Positions 56,557 to 64,000 of a stretch of 64,000 nt of DNA are shown one piece after another. Location of the stretch: contig NZ_JAIQZB010000014.1 in the NCBI RefSeq assembly GCF_020164555.1, positions 1 through 64,000 of the forward strand. Reading direction: 5' to 3'. Below the pieces are notes generated by a model, which was not told the DNA's origin, did no database searches, and worked only from the letters and a program-made list of their open reading frames with translations. Every line of letters begins with the position of its first letter. Position 1 is the stretch's first letter. A program made the translations under genes and the position numbers. The stretch is from Salegentibacter lacus (lineage in GTDB: Bacteria > Bacteroidota > Bacteroidia > Flavobacteriales > Flavobacteriaceae).

Positions 56557-57773
56557 AAATTTTAAACTTATTACGCATAGCCTGGAAAGCTATAATCCTG
56601 AATAAAATGCGCACTTTCCTTACTATGTTAGGAGTAATAATTGGGGTAGCAGCGGTTATAACCATGCTCGCTATTGGTGAAGGATCTACCCAGAGTATAA
56701 AAGAAGAAATCTCCGGTATGGGTTCTAATATGATCACTATCAGTCCCGGAGCCGGGATGCAAGGAGGAGTAAGAACTGACCCCGGTCAAATGCAATCCTT
56801 AAAGCTATCTGACTACCACGCTATTAAAGAAAAATCCAGTCTAATCACACATATTTCGCCACAAGTCAGTGGAAATGGGCAAGCAATAAACGGTGCTGAA
56901 AATTGGCCGACAAGTATATACGGGGTCACCCCAGAGTATCTAAATATTAGGGTGTTAGAACTTGAGGACGGCAGTATGTTTACTGATGCTGAAGTTAAGT
57001 CTTCCAGTAAAGTTGCAGTTATAGGCCAAACCGTGCGGGAAAATTTATTTTCCACAGAAGAGGACCCCATAGGAAAGATGATTCGCTTTAATAAAATTCC
57101 TTTTAGAATAATTGGAGTATTGTCGCCAAAAGGAGAAAATACCTTTGGCCAGGATCAGGATGATGTCATTTTGGCCCCCTATACCACCGTGCAGAAAAGA
57201 ATACTTGGGATAAATTATGTACAGTCTATAGTTGCCTCTGCTATAAGCGAAGAAAAAGCTCCTGAAGCGGTAAATGAAACCTACTCCATTCTAAGGAAAG
57301 AACATAATATATTAACCGGGGAGGAAGATGATTTTAATGTATTTTCTATGGATGAATTGATCTCCATGTTCAATTCTACCAGTGAAATCATGACGGCATT
57401 ACTGGTTGCTATTGCCGGGATCGCCCTGCTTATTGGAGGAATTGGTATTATGAATATCATGTATGTTTCTGTAAAAGAACGTACCCGGGAAATTGGCTTG
57501 CGGTTAGCAGTTGGTGGACAAAGTATGGATATCCTGGTTCAATTTTTAATCGAAGCTATTCTAATAAGTGTTACCGGCGGCTTAATCGGGGTGAGCCTGG
57601 GGATAACCGCTACCCTACTAATTGAACATTTTCTCAACTGGCCGACTTCTATAACGGCTACTTCTATAATAATATCATTTACCGTGTGCGCCTTTACCGG
57701 AATATTCTTTGGTTGGTACCCGGCAAAAAAAGCCTCAGGGCTAGACCCCATTGTAGCCCTGCGCTATGAATAA
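56553..57773 (+). CDS. MacB-type ABC transporter permease (FtsX-like)
   Basis: This 406-residue protein has an N-terminal membrane helix (about 18-45), a large MacB_PCD periplasmic core (about 60-275), and three membrane segments of the FtsX domain at the end (about 283-310, 335-365, 370-395), with the family motif GGIGIMNIMYVSVKERTREIGL and the end motif ASGLDPIVALRYE. It completes the tripartite pump. A perfect terminator follows at 57821-57856. Confidence 0.94.
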   Translation: MKILNLLRIAWKAIILNKMRTFLTMLGVIIGVAAVITMLAIGEGSTQSIKEEISGMGSNMITISPGAGMQGGVRTDPGQMQSLKLSDYHAIKEKSSLITHISPQVSGNGQAINGAENWPTSIYGVTPEYLNIRVLELEDGSMFTDAEVKSSSKVAVIGQTVRENLFSTEEDPIGKMIRFNKIPFRIIGVLSPKGENTFGQDQDDVILAPYTTVQKRILGINYVQSIVASAISEEKAPEAVNETYSILRKEHNILTGEEDDFNVFSMDELISMFNSTSEIMTALLVAIAGIALLIGGIGIMNIMYVSVKERTREIGLRLAVGGQSMDILVQFLIEAILISVTGGLIGVSLGITATLLIEHFLNWPTSITATSIIISFTVCAFTGIFFGWYPAKKASGLDPIVALRYE

Positions 57774-57820
57774 TTATTGCTTTACATATCTCACTTATTT
57801 TGAATATGTTTAGTTAGCCA

Positions 57821-57856
57821 GAAATAGGCTGTCTTATGAGGCAGCCTATTTCATTT
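57821..57856 (+). terminator. Terminator of the two-component/MacAB operon
   Basis: GAAATAGGCTG and CAGCCTATTTC form a perfect 11-bp stem (57821-57831 with 57842-57852) around a 10-base loop, followed by ATTT. It lies 48 bp after the macB-like stop codon. Confidence 0.8.
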
Positions 57857-58400
57857 AAGAATTTTTGACTTGTGAAAAAAATATAGCTCCTCCGCTTATT
57901 CCATATTTAATGATCCTACCCACATTAGTAATGCCTATTATAAATTAAGACTATTTACACGGCACGAAAAAGAAAATTTATCCAGGATGAATTTTTACAG
58001 TAGGATATAAACGTTGATGACCTCAACGAATTTTTTAAAAACCGGATATACGTTCTGCGTTATATGAATTAAAAGCGCGAAGTTAACCCTTAGTCATCCA
58101 GGCTATAATCACACCCAAATCCGATAATCGAAACTACCGTGATTCTTATGGCCCGGAGAAGTGTGGTATGGGAAATAAAATCAAAAGATCTGGATAAGCC
58201 ATTACCTGAAATACTGATGCGTGCCGGCCGGAAGGGATCTCAATACTTCCTTATAGATCGCAATATTAGGAAGTAATAGCGATATAGAAGAAAGTTTGAA
58301 TTTATATTGTTGAACACCTACTTACACAATTTTCGAAAAGATCACCGGGGATATCCCCTGGAAGAATGTCCACCGGATACAGTACAACTTAATTGTAATT
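57857..58400. other. 0.5 kb without a recognised gene
   Basis: An ATG frame of 42 codons starts MARRSVVWEIKSKDL at 58148 and ends at 58276; it resembles no family known to me and may be a decayed gene. A perfect palindrome GGGGATATCCCC lies at 58347-58358. The stretch has the uneven, stop-rich look of degraded coding DNA. Confidence 0.4.
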
Positions 58401-58655
58401 ATGGGTTTGTCTTTAAACTACCGGGGGAAAAGAGCGTCAATACAATTCGTTACAGAGTGGCTTTGGGGAAATAAACAGGAAGAAAAATTTAAGAACTGGT
58501 TAGTTGAAAATGAACCTTCGGATGCTTTTAAAGAAATAAAATCCAGAGAATGGAAATTATACTTAACACCAGCGGAAAAAATCTGGATGCACAAATATAA
58601 GGGCGCTTACCAAAATCCTAAGCTCAGTAGTACACTAAATGCCTCAGGTTTTTAA
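58401..58655 (+). CDS. Short hypothetical ORF, possibly a gene remnant
   Basis: This 84-residue frame has a mixed-charge, Trp-rich sequence (FVTEWLWGNKQEEKFKNWLVEN) without signal peptide or membrane segment. I do not recognise a family. It is preceded by debris and followed closely by a convergent gene. It could be a small cytoplasmic protein or the tail of a lost one. Confidence 0.35.
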   Translation: MGLSLNYRGKRASIQFVTEWLWGNKQEEKFKNWLVENEPSDAFKEIKSREWKLYLTPAEKIWMHKYKGAYQNPKLSSTLNASGF

Positions 58656-58703
58656 AACCTTCACTTGAATTTGGCGTATTTTACACCGCGGTCCTCATAG
58701 GCT

Positions 58704-59090
58704 TTACGGACATAAAGATTGGATTGGAAGGCCTGATGTAATACCAGTCTCATTCCGATTTAAATCCAAACCAATTTCCTGTAATTCTTCAAGGGTAAGG
58801 GCTGGTTGTTGGCCTCGAGTAATTTTTTTAACCACCAGCCTTGCAGATGATCTCGCAATATCATAATTGGGAAATGGTATCTCATTTTGTATTGCGGGGA
58901 TGAAATCTTGTTTAATTAAAAGATGGGCTCCTTCTGAAATGGTATACCCGTAGCCGGAATTAACCCGGTGTACCACGATACTAAAATTATTTGAAGTCAG
59001 ATCCGTTAAGTTGCCGGAATTAAGAAAATAAACGGATAGACCAACCATACAGATACTAGCAAACACCGTACTTATTTTATCTAATTTCAT
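58704..59090 (-). CDS. DUF4907-family protein
   Basis: This 128-residue protein starts MKLDKISTVFASICMVGLSV, a membrane anchor or signal sequence; the frame is open 26 codons upstream, but that part is not family-like. The conserved core is YGYTISEGAHLLIKQDFIPAIQ, then ARLVVKKI. Members occur next to Kelch proteins in Bacteroidota, as here, and their role is unknown. It is the last gene of the minus-strand envelope operon. Confidence 0.75.
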   Translation of the reverse strand: MKLDKISTVFASICMVGLSVYFLNSGNLTDLTSNNFSIVVHRVNSGYGYTISEGAHLLIKQDFIPAIQNEIPFPNYDIARSSARLVVKKITRGQQPALTLEELQEIGLDLNRNETGITSGLPIQSLCP

Positions 59091-59216
59091 ATATAAAAAA
59101 TTAAAGAAAAACCCAAAGCAACTAACCGGGGGCGCGTGGTATTTGTGCTTTGAGTTTTTCCGACTCAACCTAGAGAAAATTTAACAACCAATTAAAAAAC
59201 CAAAAACAACATAAAA

Positions 59217-60212
59217 CTAATCTTCGTCATCATATTCCTGTTGGGGATATAATTCATAAATATCATCCAGGTATAGACTACCGGATCTTCCCATAGAAAT
59301 ATAAGCGCGATCACCGGTAGAGAAATAAGTAGCATCCTGACGTGCGGTTCCTTCTAATTGCGTAATTTCTTCCCAAGTGTCATCCAAAGGATCATATTCC
59401 CAAATCGTAGAAAGCGCACCACCGCTATAACCTGTTGCAATATAGCCAAGCCCCTCCATTTCAAACCCTACCGCATAAGAACGCGTCACATAATAATCAT
59501 CTTCTTCATCCAGGTCATTAAGAGGACTAAAAACCTCCGTGGAAGGATCGAAAACCCAAAAATCTGTTTGGTAGATTCCATTGCTTTCTCCTGTCCCCAA
59601 ATAAACCAGTCCGTCTATAGAGAAGGATGTGGCTCCTCTTCTTTTATCGCCGCCGAAACCTACCACTTCACTCCACTTGTCGGTACCAGGATCATATTTG
59701 TAAAAATCCTTACGATCGTTCTTACCGTCATAACCGGTTCCTACATATCCCCTTCCTTCAGCACCAAACCCTATGGCCTCCCTACGCGAACCACCCATAA
59801 AATCAGCTTTTTGGTTCCACGTATTTGTTGCGGGATCGTATTCCCAGAAATCATCCAGTTCATCTATTCCGTCATACCCTACACCCAGGTATCCTTTTCC
59901 TGCTGTGGCAAACCCAACTGCTGCTGTCCTGGGAGTTCCCGGGAAATCCGCTTTTTGAACCCAATAATTACCCTCAATATTGTACTCCCAGAAATCATCC
60001 ATATAATCATCGCCATCGTACCCGGTTCCCATATATCCTTTTTGATCTATAGTAAATCCTATCGCATTGCTCCGTGGTACGCCATCAAAAACTGAACGAG
60101 ACACCCAGTTTCCTCTTTCAAAATCATCATCATCATCGGAACAACCGGTAAGGATGAGGCCTAGTAAGGCGGCCGTAATCAAATACTTTATTTTACGCTG
60201 CATTTTTATCAT
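59217..60212 (-). CDS. Kelch-repeat lipoprotein
   Basis: This 331-residue protein has a lipobox (LLGLILTGCSDDDDD, Cys near 23) and then six Kelch-like blades. Each repeats an AxGF-xxxxxGY-GxGYDG-xxxDDFWEYD pattern, first at about residues 48-95, so a six-bladed propeller is likely. The start could be the ATG three codons later. It probably faces the periplasm or surface and binds proteins or sugars. It is 2 bp downstream of the DUF6268 barrel gene and 126 bp upstream of the DUF4907 gene. Confidence 0.85.
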   Translation of the reverse strand: MIKMQRKIKYLITAALLGLILTGCSDDDDDFERGNWVSRSVFDGVPRSNAIGFTIDQKGYMGTGYDGDDYMDDFWEYNIEGNYWVQKADFPGTPRTAAVGFATAGKGYLGVGYDGIDELDDFWEYDPATNTWNQKADFMGGSRREAIGFGAEGRGYVGTGYDGKNDRKDFYKYDPGTDKWSEVVGFGGDKRRGATSFSIDGLVYLGTGESNGIYQTDFWVFDPSTEVFSPLNDLDEEDDYYVTRSYAVGFEMEGLGYIATGYSGGALSTIWEYDPLDDTWEEITQLEGTARQDATYFSTGDRAYISMGRSGSLYLDDIYELYPQQEYDDED

Positions 60213-60214
60213 AT

Positions 60215-61078
60215 TTATTTATTATTTAGATTAAGTATAATACCGGTTCCCAGGAAGAATGATTCATTATTAATGGTATAGGTTTCATTTCCCAGGTGAT
60301 CTATAAACTTATATTCATCTGAAAACCCATAGCCTAAGTTTAAATCAAAAGACCAGGTATTGTCTATTCTATGCTGAAATTTAAGACTCGTCGTATTGGA
60401 AGACCAGACCATGTTTGAAATACTGGATGTTAGTCTGGAAGAATGATGAACGTTTGCATACATCCCTTTAAATTCAAGATTCCCTTGAAGGGAATTGTTT
60501 CTATCCAGTTGGTAGGTAATTTCTGTTTTAGGAAAACCAATGCCTAAGGCCAGGGTTTTATTAAATTTCTTATAGAATAAAACCCGGGGTAATATTTTAG
60601 GCACGCCTAGAAATGTATAATAACCAAGGCCAAACTTTACATAAGCGGGTAATTCTACCGTACCAAAATCACGAGTAATAGCAAGGCCCCCATTTAGCAG
60701 AAATTTTTCACTGGTTAACTCACCTTTTAAATTTGAAGCAAGGGAAATATCACTATCAACTTCTAATTTCCAATACCGGGAAAACCGGTAACCTATCGCT
60801 GTATAATTATGAAAACGATAGAAGGTTTCCAGTCCTGTTGTATTAAATGAAGCATCCATAGGATAGGATAAGTTATTAACTCCAATCCCCAACTTGTTAT
60901 CAATATTAAAATTACCGGCATTCAATCCCAGTATGTAGGAAATATTGCTTCTGGACGATCCCATTTCCTCCCCTGAAGGAACAAGCGTGTAATTCGCTAC
61001 AATCTTGTTTTCAAATATTTGGGAGTAAAAGGTTGTTCCTTTAATTAGTATAAGAATCATTACTAATCTTTTAAGCAT
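60215..61078 (-). CDS. DUF6268-family outer-membrane beta-barrel protein
   Basis: This 287-residue protein has a signal peptide (cleavage near TTFYSQ, residue 20) and alternating beta strands through to the C-terminus (ending GIILNLNNK). The pattern ENKIVANYTLVPSGE and LDRNNSLQGNLEFKGMYANV fits DUF6268. It is probably an outer-membrane protein of unknown function. It is the first gene of the minus-strand operon, with a 222-bp gap to the divergent DUF4270 gene. Confidence 0.75.
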   Translation of the reverse strand: MLKRLVMILILIKGTTFYSQIFENKIVANYTLVPSGEEMGSSRSNISYILGLNAGNFNIDNKLGIGVNNLSYPMDASFNTTGLETFYRFHNYTAIGYRFSRYWKLEVDSDISLASNLKGELTSEKFLLNGGLAITRDFGTVELPAYVKFGLGYYTFLGVPKILPRVLFYKKFNKTLALGIGFPKTEITYQLDRNNSLQGNLEFKGMYANVHHSSRLTSSISNMVWSSNTTSLKFQHRIDNTWSFDLNLGYGFSDEYKFIDHLGNETYTINNESFFLGTGIILNLNNK

Positions 61079-61300
61079 TATCCATAATTTTTGTCAAACC
61101 TACTTTTTAACCAGTCTTTAAAAAAAAACGATATACAAACAGCATCTTTCAATCGACAAATTTGCTATTTGCTCACATTAAACATATGTCTGATGTTTAT
61201 AGATAAAAAACTTTCCTTTAACCCTGATTCCTTCTCATTTATATATAATCTTTTGTTTAAACAACCTGTCTGAATAGTTTCACCGAAACTTTATTACTAC

Positions 61301-62605
61301 ATGAAATTTCATATTCAAAGAAACCCTATAATAATTAGCATACTCTTCATCAGTGCTTTTTTATTATTCTCCTGTTCAGAAGATAGTGACATAAGCGAAG
61401 TCGCCGATAACTGGATTAATAGTAATACCAAAGTGTATTTCATAGATACCCTGACCGTAAATTCTTCTACTTTCAAATTCGATTCGCTATCCGTTTCAGG
61501 ATCCAACAGGCTATTGATAGGAGCTTATACGGATGAAGATTTCGGCTATATTGAGAGCAAGGTATTTGCCCCGATTTACCCATCTACATATACTATAGAT
61601 AGTGAAGCAGAACTGGATTCGGTAGCACTCATACTTAATTATGATGGCTACGCCTATAACGACACCTTACAAAACCAGGTTTTTAATGTTTATGAAATTT
61701 TGGAGAAAGTGGATAATGATGGAGAAGACTTTTACAATACAACCAGTTTCAAAGTGGCGGAAAACGCAATTGGAGTCAAAAATTTTAAACCCTATCCAAC
61801 TTTAAATGACTCCTTGCATATTACTATAGATTATAATTTTGGGGAGGGGATCTTTGAAAAAATAAAGAACAAGGACCTCACCAATACTGAGGATTTTATG
61901 AGAGAATATAGAGGGATTAGTATAGTCCCCGATCGTGAGAATACTGGTGTTTTAGGATTTTCCAGAGAAAGTTCCTTAAGATTATATTATTCTATTAGCG
62001 CAGAAGTTGATTCTGAAGAAAAGACCTTGGATTTGAATTTTAACGAATCCGACAGCTTTAACCATATTTCTTCTAATAACGCGGGGAGTTTGCTGGACAG
62101 TCTTTCCCAAAACAGTTATCTATCCAGTCTGGATAGTGACAATCAAACGTTTATCCAGGGTGGAACAGGTATCGCCACGAGAATTGATTTTCCGAATATG
62201 GAAGCTTTAAATAATATCCAGGGAGAAGGAACCATAATGGATGCCAATTTAAAAATCTATCTAAAAACCCGGGACAATAAGCTGAGTTCTCCAAGCAACT
62301 CCCTTCAATTCTATATAATAAACCAGCATTCGGATATAATAGGAAACCTTTATGATTATAACCAGACTACTGTTACCGGGGAGATCCATCAGGAAAGTCA
62401 GGAATTCAATATCATAAGTTATAGTGTCCCCCTTAAATACTACCTGGATTCCAAAGCAAGCGACCCAAACGGTAATAATTGGTATCTAATTATGTATGGG
62501 CAGGATTTCAGTTCTTCTGTAGACGGCTATATTTTTTATGGTGAGAAGGCACCCGGAGATCGTAGAATGAAACTTGAGTTAACCTATGCTTTATACGATG
62601 AATAA
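61301..62605 (+). CDS. DUF4270 lipoprotein
   Basis: This 434-residue lipoprotein has a lipobox (FLLFSCSEDSD, Cys near 25) and the DUF4270 pattern: VYFIDTLTVNSSTFKFDSL, LLIGAYTDEDFGYIESKVFA, then LDSVALILNYDGY and a KLYLKTRDN-like repeat. Members are surface lipoproteins of Bacteroidota with no established role. Its 3' end overlaps the following gene by 8 bp, so the two are coupled. Confidence 0.85.
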   Translation: MKFHIQRNPIIISILFISAFLLFSCSEDSDISEVADNWINSNTKVYFIDTLTVNSSTFKFDSLSVSGSNRLLIGAYTDEDFGYIESKVFAPIYPSTYTIDSEAELDSVALILNYDGYAYNDTLQNQVFNVYEILEKVDNDGEDFYNTTSFKVAENAIGVKNFKPYPTLNDSLHITIDYNFGEGIFEKIKNKDLTNTEDFMREYRGISIVPDRENTGVLGFSRESSLRLYYSISAEVDSEEKTLDLNFNESDSFNHISSNNAGSLLDSLSQNSYLSSLDSDNQTFIQGGTGIATRIDFPNMEALNNIQGEGTIMDANLKIYLKTRDNKLSSPSNSLQFYIINQHSDIIGNLYDYNQTTVTGEIHQESQEFNIISYSVPLKYYLDSKASDPNGNNWYLIMYGQDFSSSVDGYIFYGEKAPGDRRMKLELTYALYDE

Positions 62606-63836
62606 ATACTTATATATAATTGTCTTCTCTTTTGTGTTTGTTAAAAGCTTCTCGCAATCCAACACCCTGACGAATTCCCCATATTCTCTGTATGGCCTTG
62701 GAGAGAAAAATTTATTAAATACCGGGAAAACCAATGGTCTTGGTGGTACGGGCATTGCGCTCCCCTCTTCCACTATGATGAATAATTTGAATCCGGCTTC
62801 TTACGGAGCAATACCTCAAAACCATTTTTTCTTTGATGTTGGTATTAACTATCAGATAAATAATCTTAGTGAAGCAGGTAATGAGGATCGTAAAACCAAC
62901 GGGAATTTCTCTAACATTGCTTTCGCTTTGCCTATAAACGAGAAATCCGGGGTGGGTCTTAGCTTACTACCATATACGGATGTAGGTTATAATTTCACTA
63001 GCCTCCAAAACAATATTGAAGGCTCATCAGAAGCCTATTATACGTCAATCGATGGTTATGGTGGTATTAATGAGTTAGCTATAAACTATGGGATATCCCT
63101 GGGTAAAAAATTAAGATTAGGTATTTCAGGTGAGGTTCTATTTGGAAAAATTACTGAATACGAAACCAATTATATCGGTAATAATACCTTGGAGCTGATT
63201 GAACAAAACTATTACTCGGGATTCAAAGCAGTATTCGGGGTTCAATATGATGCTTCGGAAAATATAAGCTTTGGCGCCGTCGTAAATTCCCCTACCAATC
63301 TTGGAGCATCCCAAAATCAAACTGTTTATCAATATCAACAAAATACCCAGGTTGCCAGTAGTAGTGACGAAAATAATATATCCGATTTTTCTCTTCCACT
63401 GGATATTGGCTTGGGCATAAGCTCTAATCTGAGCGAGGAACTTACCGTTTCTGCAGACTATACCAGGGAGTTTTGGACTGCTACTAACCAATCTGACAAT
63501 CTTGGAACTTATGTGGATCGGGATTTTATTGGTTTGGGGCTCGAGTTTTTACCCCGGGGCAATCCCCTGCGATATACCAACCATATTCAATATCGTTTAG
63601 GTATGAACTATGATAGCGGGAACCTGGAAGTCTCAGGTATTAAAACCCACAATTATTCAATAAATGTGGGACTTGGCTTGCCTTTGAACACAAGAAGTAG
63701 TTCTATGTTTAATCTTATGTATTCTTACGGAAAAAAAGGTATAGTGAGTGACGGGCTTATACAGGAAAATTATCATACATTAAGCTTAAATATAAGCCTA
63801 CAGGATATATGGTTTGTAAAGCGAAAGTTCAATTAA
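62598..63836 (+). CDS. FadL/OMPP1-like outer-membrane protein
   Basis: This 412-residue protein has a signal peptide (MNKYLYIIVFSFVFVKSFSQ) and a beta-rich body. Its N-terminal segment NSPYSLYGLGEKNLLNTGKTNGLGGTGIA-like region and NLNPASYGAI are typical of FadL-type barrels of this phylum, which open with a GMGGTGIA-like hatch. The start at 62598 begins the signal peptide; a start at 62586 is possible. It is partnered with the DUF4270 lipoprotein. Confidence 0.8.
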   Translation: MNKYLYIIVFSFVFVKSFSQSNTLTNSPYSLYGLGEKNLLNTGKTNGLGGTGIALPSSTMMNNLNPASYGAIPQNHFFFDVGINYQINNLSEAGNEDRKTNGNFSNIAFALPINEKSGVGLSLLPYTDVGYNFTSLQNNIEGSSEAYYTSIDGYGGINELAINYGISLGKKLRLGISGEVLFGKITEYETNYIGNNTLELIEQNYYSGFKAVFGVQYDASENISFGAVVNSPTNLGASQNQTVYQYQQNTQVASSSDENNISDFSLPLDIGLGISSNLSEELTVSADYTREFWTATNQSDNLGTYVDRDFIGLGLEFLPRGNPLRYTNHIQYRLGMNYDSGNLEVSGIKTHNYSINVGLGLPLNTRSSSMFNLMYSYGKKGIVSDGLIQENYHTLSLNISLQDIWFVKRKFN

Positions 63837-63845
63837 GAAAATAAA

Positions 63846-63892
63846 GGATGACCTTACCACGCAGACTTGTAGGCGTGATCCTTACTTTTTTA
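63846..63892 (+). terminator. Terminator after the DUF4270 operon
   Basis: AAGGAT and CACGC on the left pair with GCGTG and ATCCTT on the right, with a left-side bulge, followed by TACTTTTTT. It lies 10 bp after the outer-membrane protein stop codon. Confidence 0.6.
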
Positions 63893-64000
63893 AAAATGAA
63901 AATCACCTTTTTCCAAAGTATCCGGTTGGCTAAGTACATCTGGTATAAACTTAAGATAAATTCTAGCTTGCCTCCAAAAAAGAGATGGATAAGCAAGCCT

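Noticed and set aside
59358-60095. 245-codon plus-strand frame over the Kelch gene
   Set aside because: It is long only because the Kelch repeats are periodic; the minus-strand lipoprotein has the lipobox and blades.

Overview
The window comes from a member of the Bacteroidota, most likely a marine flavobacterium of the Salegentibacter/Gramella/Zunongwangia type. The signs are a low-GC sequence, a SusC/SusD pair, RteC, CTnDOT-type tra and mob genes, flavobacterial families (DUF4270, DUF4907, DUF6268, DUF6520), LytS/LytTR signalling and TAnnTTTG promoter elements in place of sigma70 boxes. No rRNA, tRNA or CRISPR array was seen. The genus is an inference from gene content.

Layout. (1) 1-3.5 kb is mobile debris: an IS66 transposase remnant, then an OLD-family nuclease gene split by a complete IS4-type element (795-2103) with perfect ends and a 9-bp target duplication. 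Removing the element restores one 603-codon frame. (2) 3.7-5.1 kb holds an XRE repressor gene divergent from a roughly 0.6-0.9 kb highly structured, largely non-coding transcript with a 46-codon ORF inside it. (3) 5.1-14.3 kb is a SusC-SusD-M16 protease operon, facing a minus-strand small exported peptide (DUF6520-like), an AraC regulator and a DUF7793-like protein. (4) 14.5-16.9 kb is an oxoamine-synthase/GNAT fusion. (5) 17-37.2 kb is a conjugative element: RteC, an excisionase-like HTH, a replication-like protein with a DnaC-like ATPase, a T4SS operon of TraE/F/G/I/J/K/M/N type, then VirD4, relaxase, mobilization protein, an oriT-like hairpin cluster, RadC and SSB on the other strand. Cargo sits at two places: an AAA+ ATPase/subtilase pair before the tra genes and an AlbA_2 (Schlafen-like) gene between traN and virD4. 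No integrase lies in the window, so the element runs past what is shown, has lost it, or is plasmid-borne.

(6) 38.6-44.8 kb is a MarR-controlled RND efflux operon with a clear palindromic operator over its promoter. (7) 44.8-45.8 kb contains decayed ABC ATPase and SDR fragments. (8) 45.8-49.4 kb carries bamD and bamA on the minus strand. (9) 50.2-57.8 kb has a carboxypeptidase-regulatory-like exported protein, then a LytS/LytTR two-component system directly upstream of a TolC-MacA-MacB efflux operon. (10) 58.4-63.9 kb is a cell-envelope cluster: DUF4907, a Kelch lipoprotein and a DUF6268 barrel on the minus strand, and a DUF4270 lipoprotein with an outer-membrane protein on the plus strand.

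The best candidates for undescribed biology are the structured RNA locus under XRE control, the SusCD/M16/DUF6520 peptide-handling locus, and the ATPase-subtilase cargo of the conjugative element.
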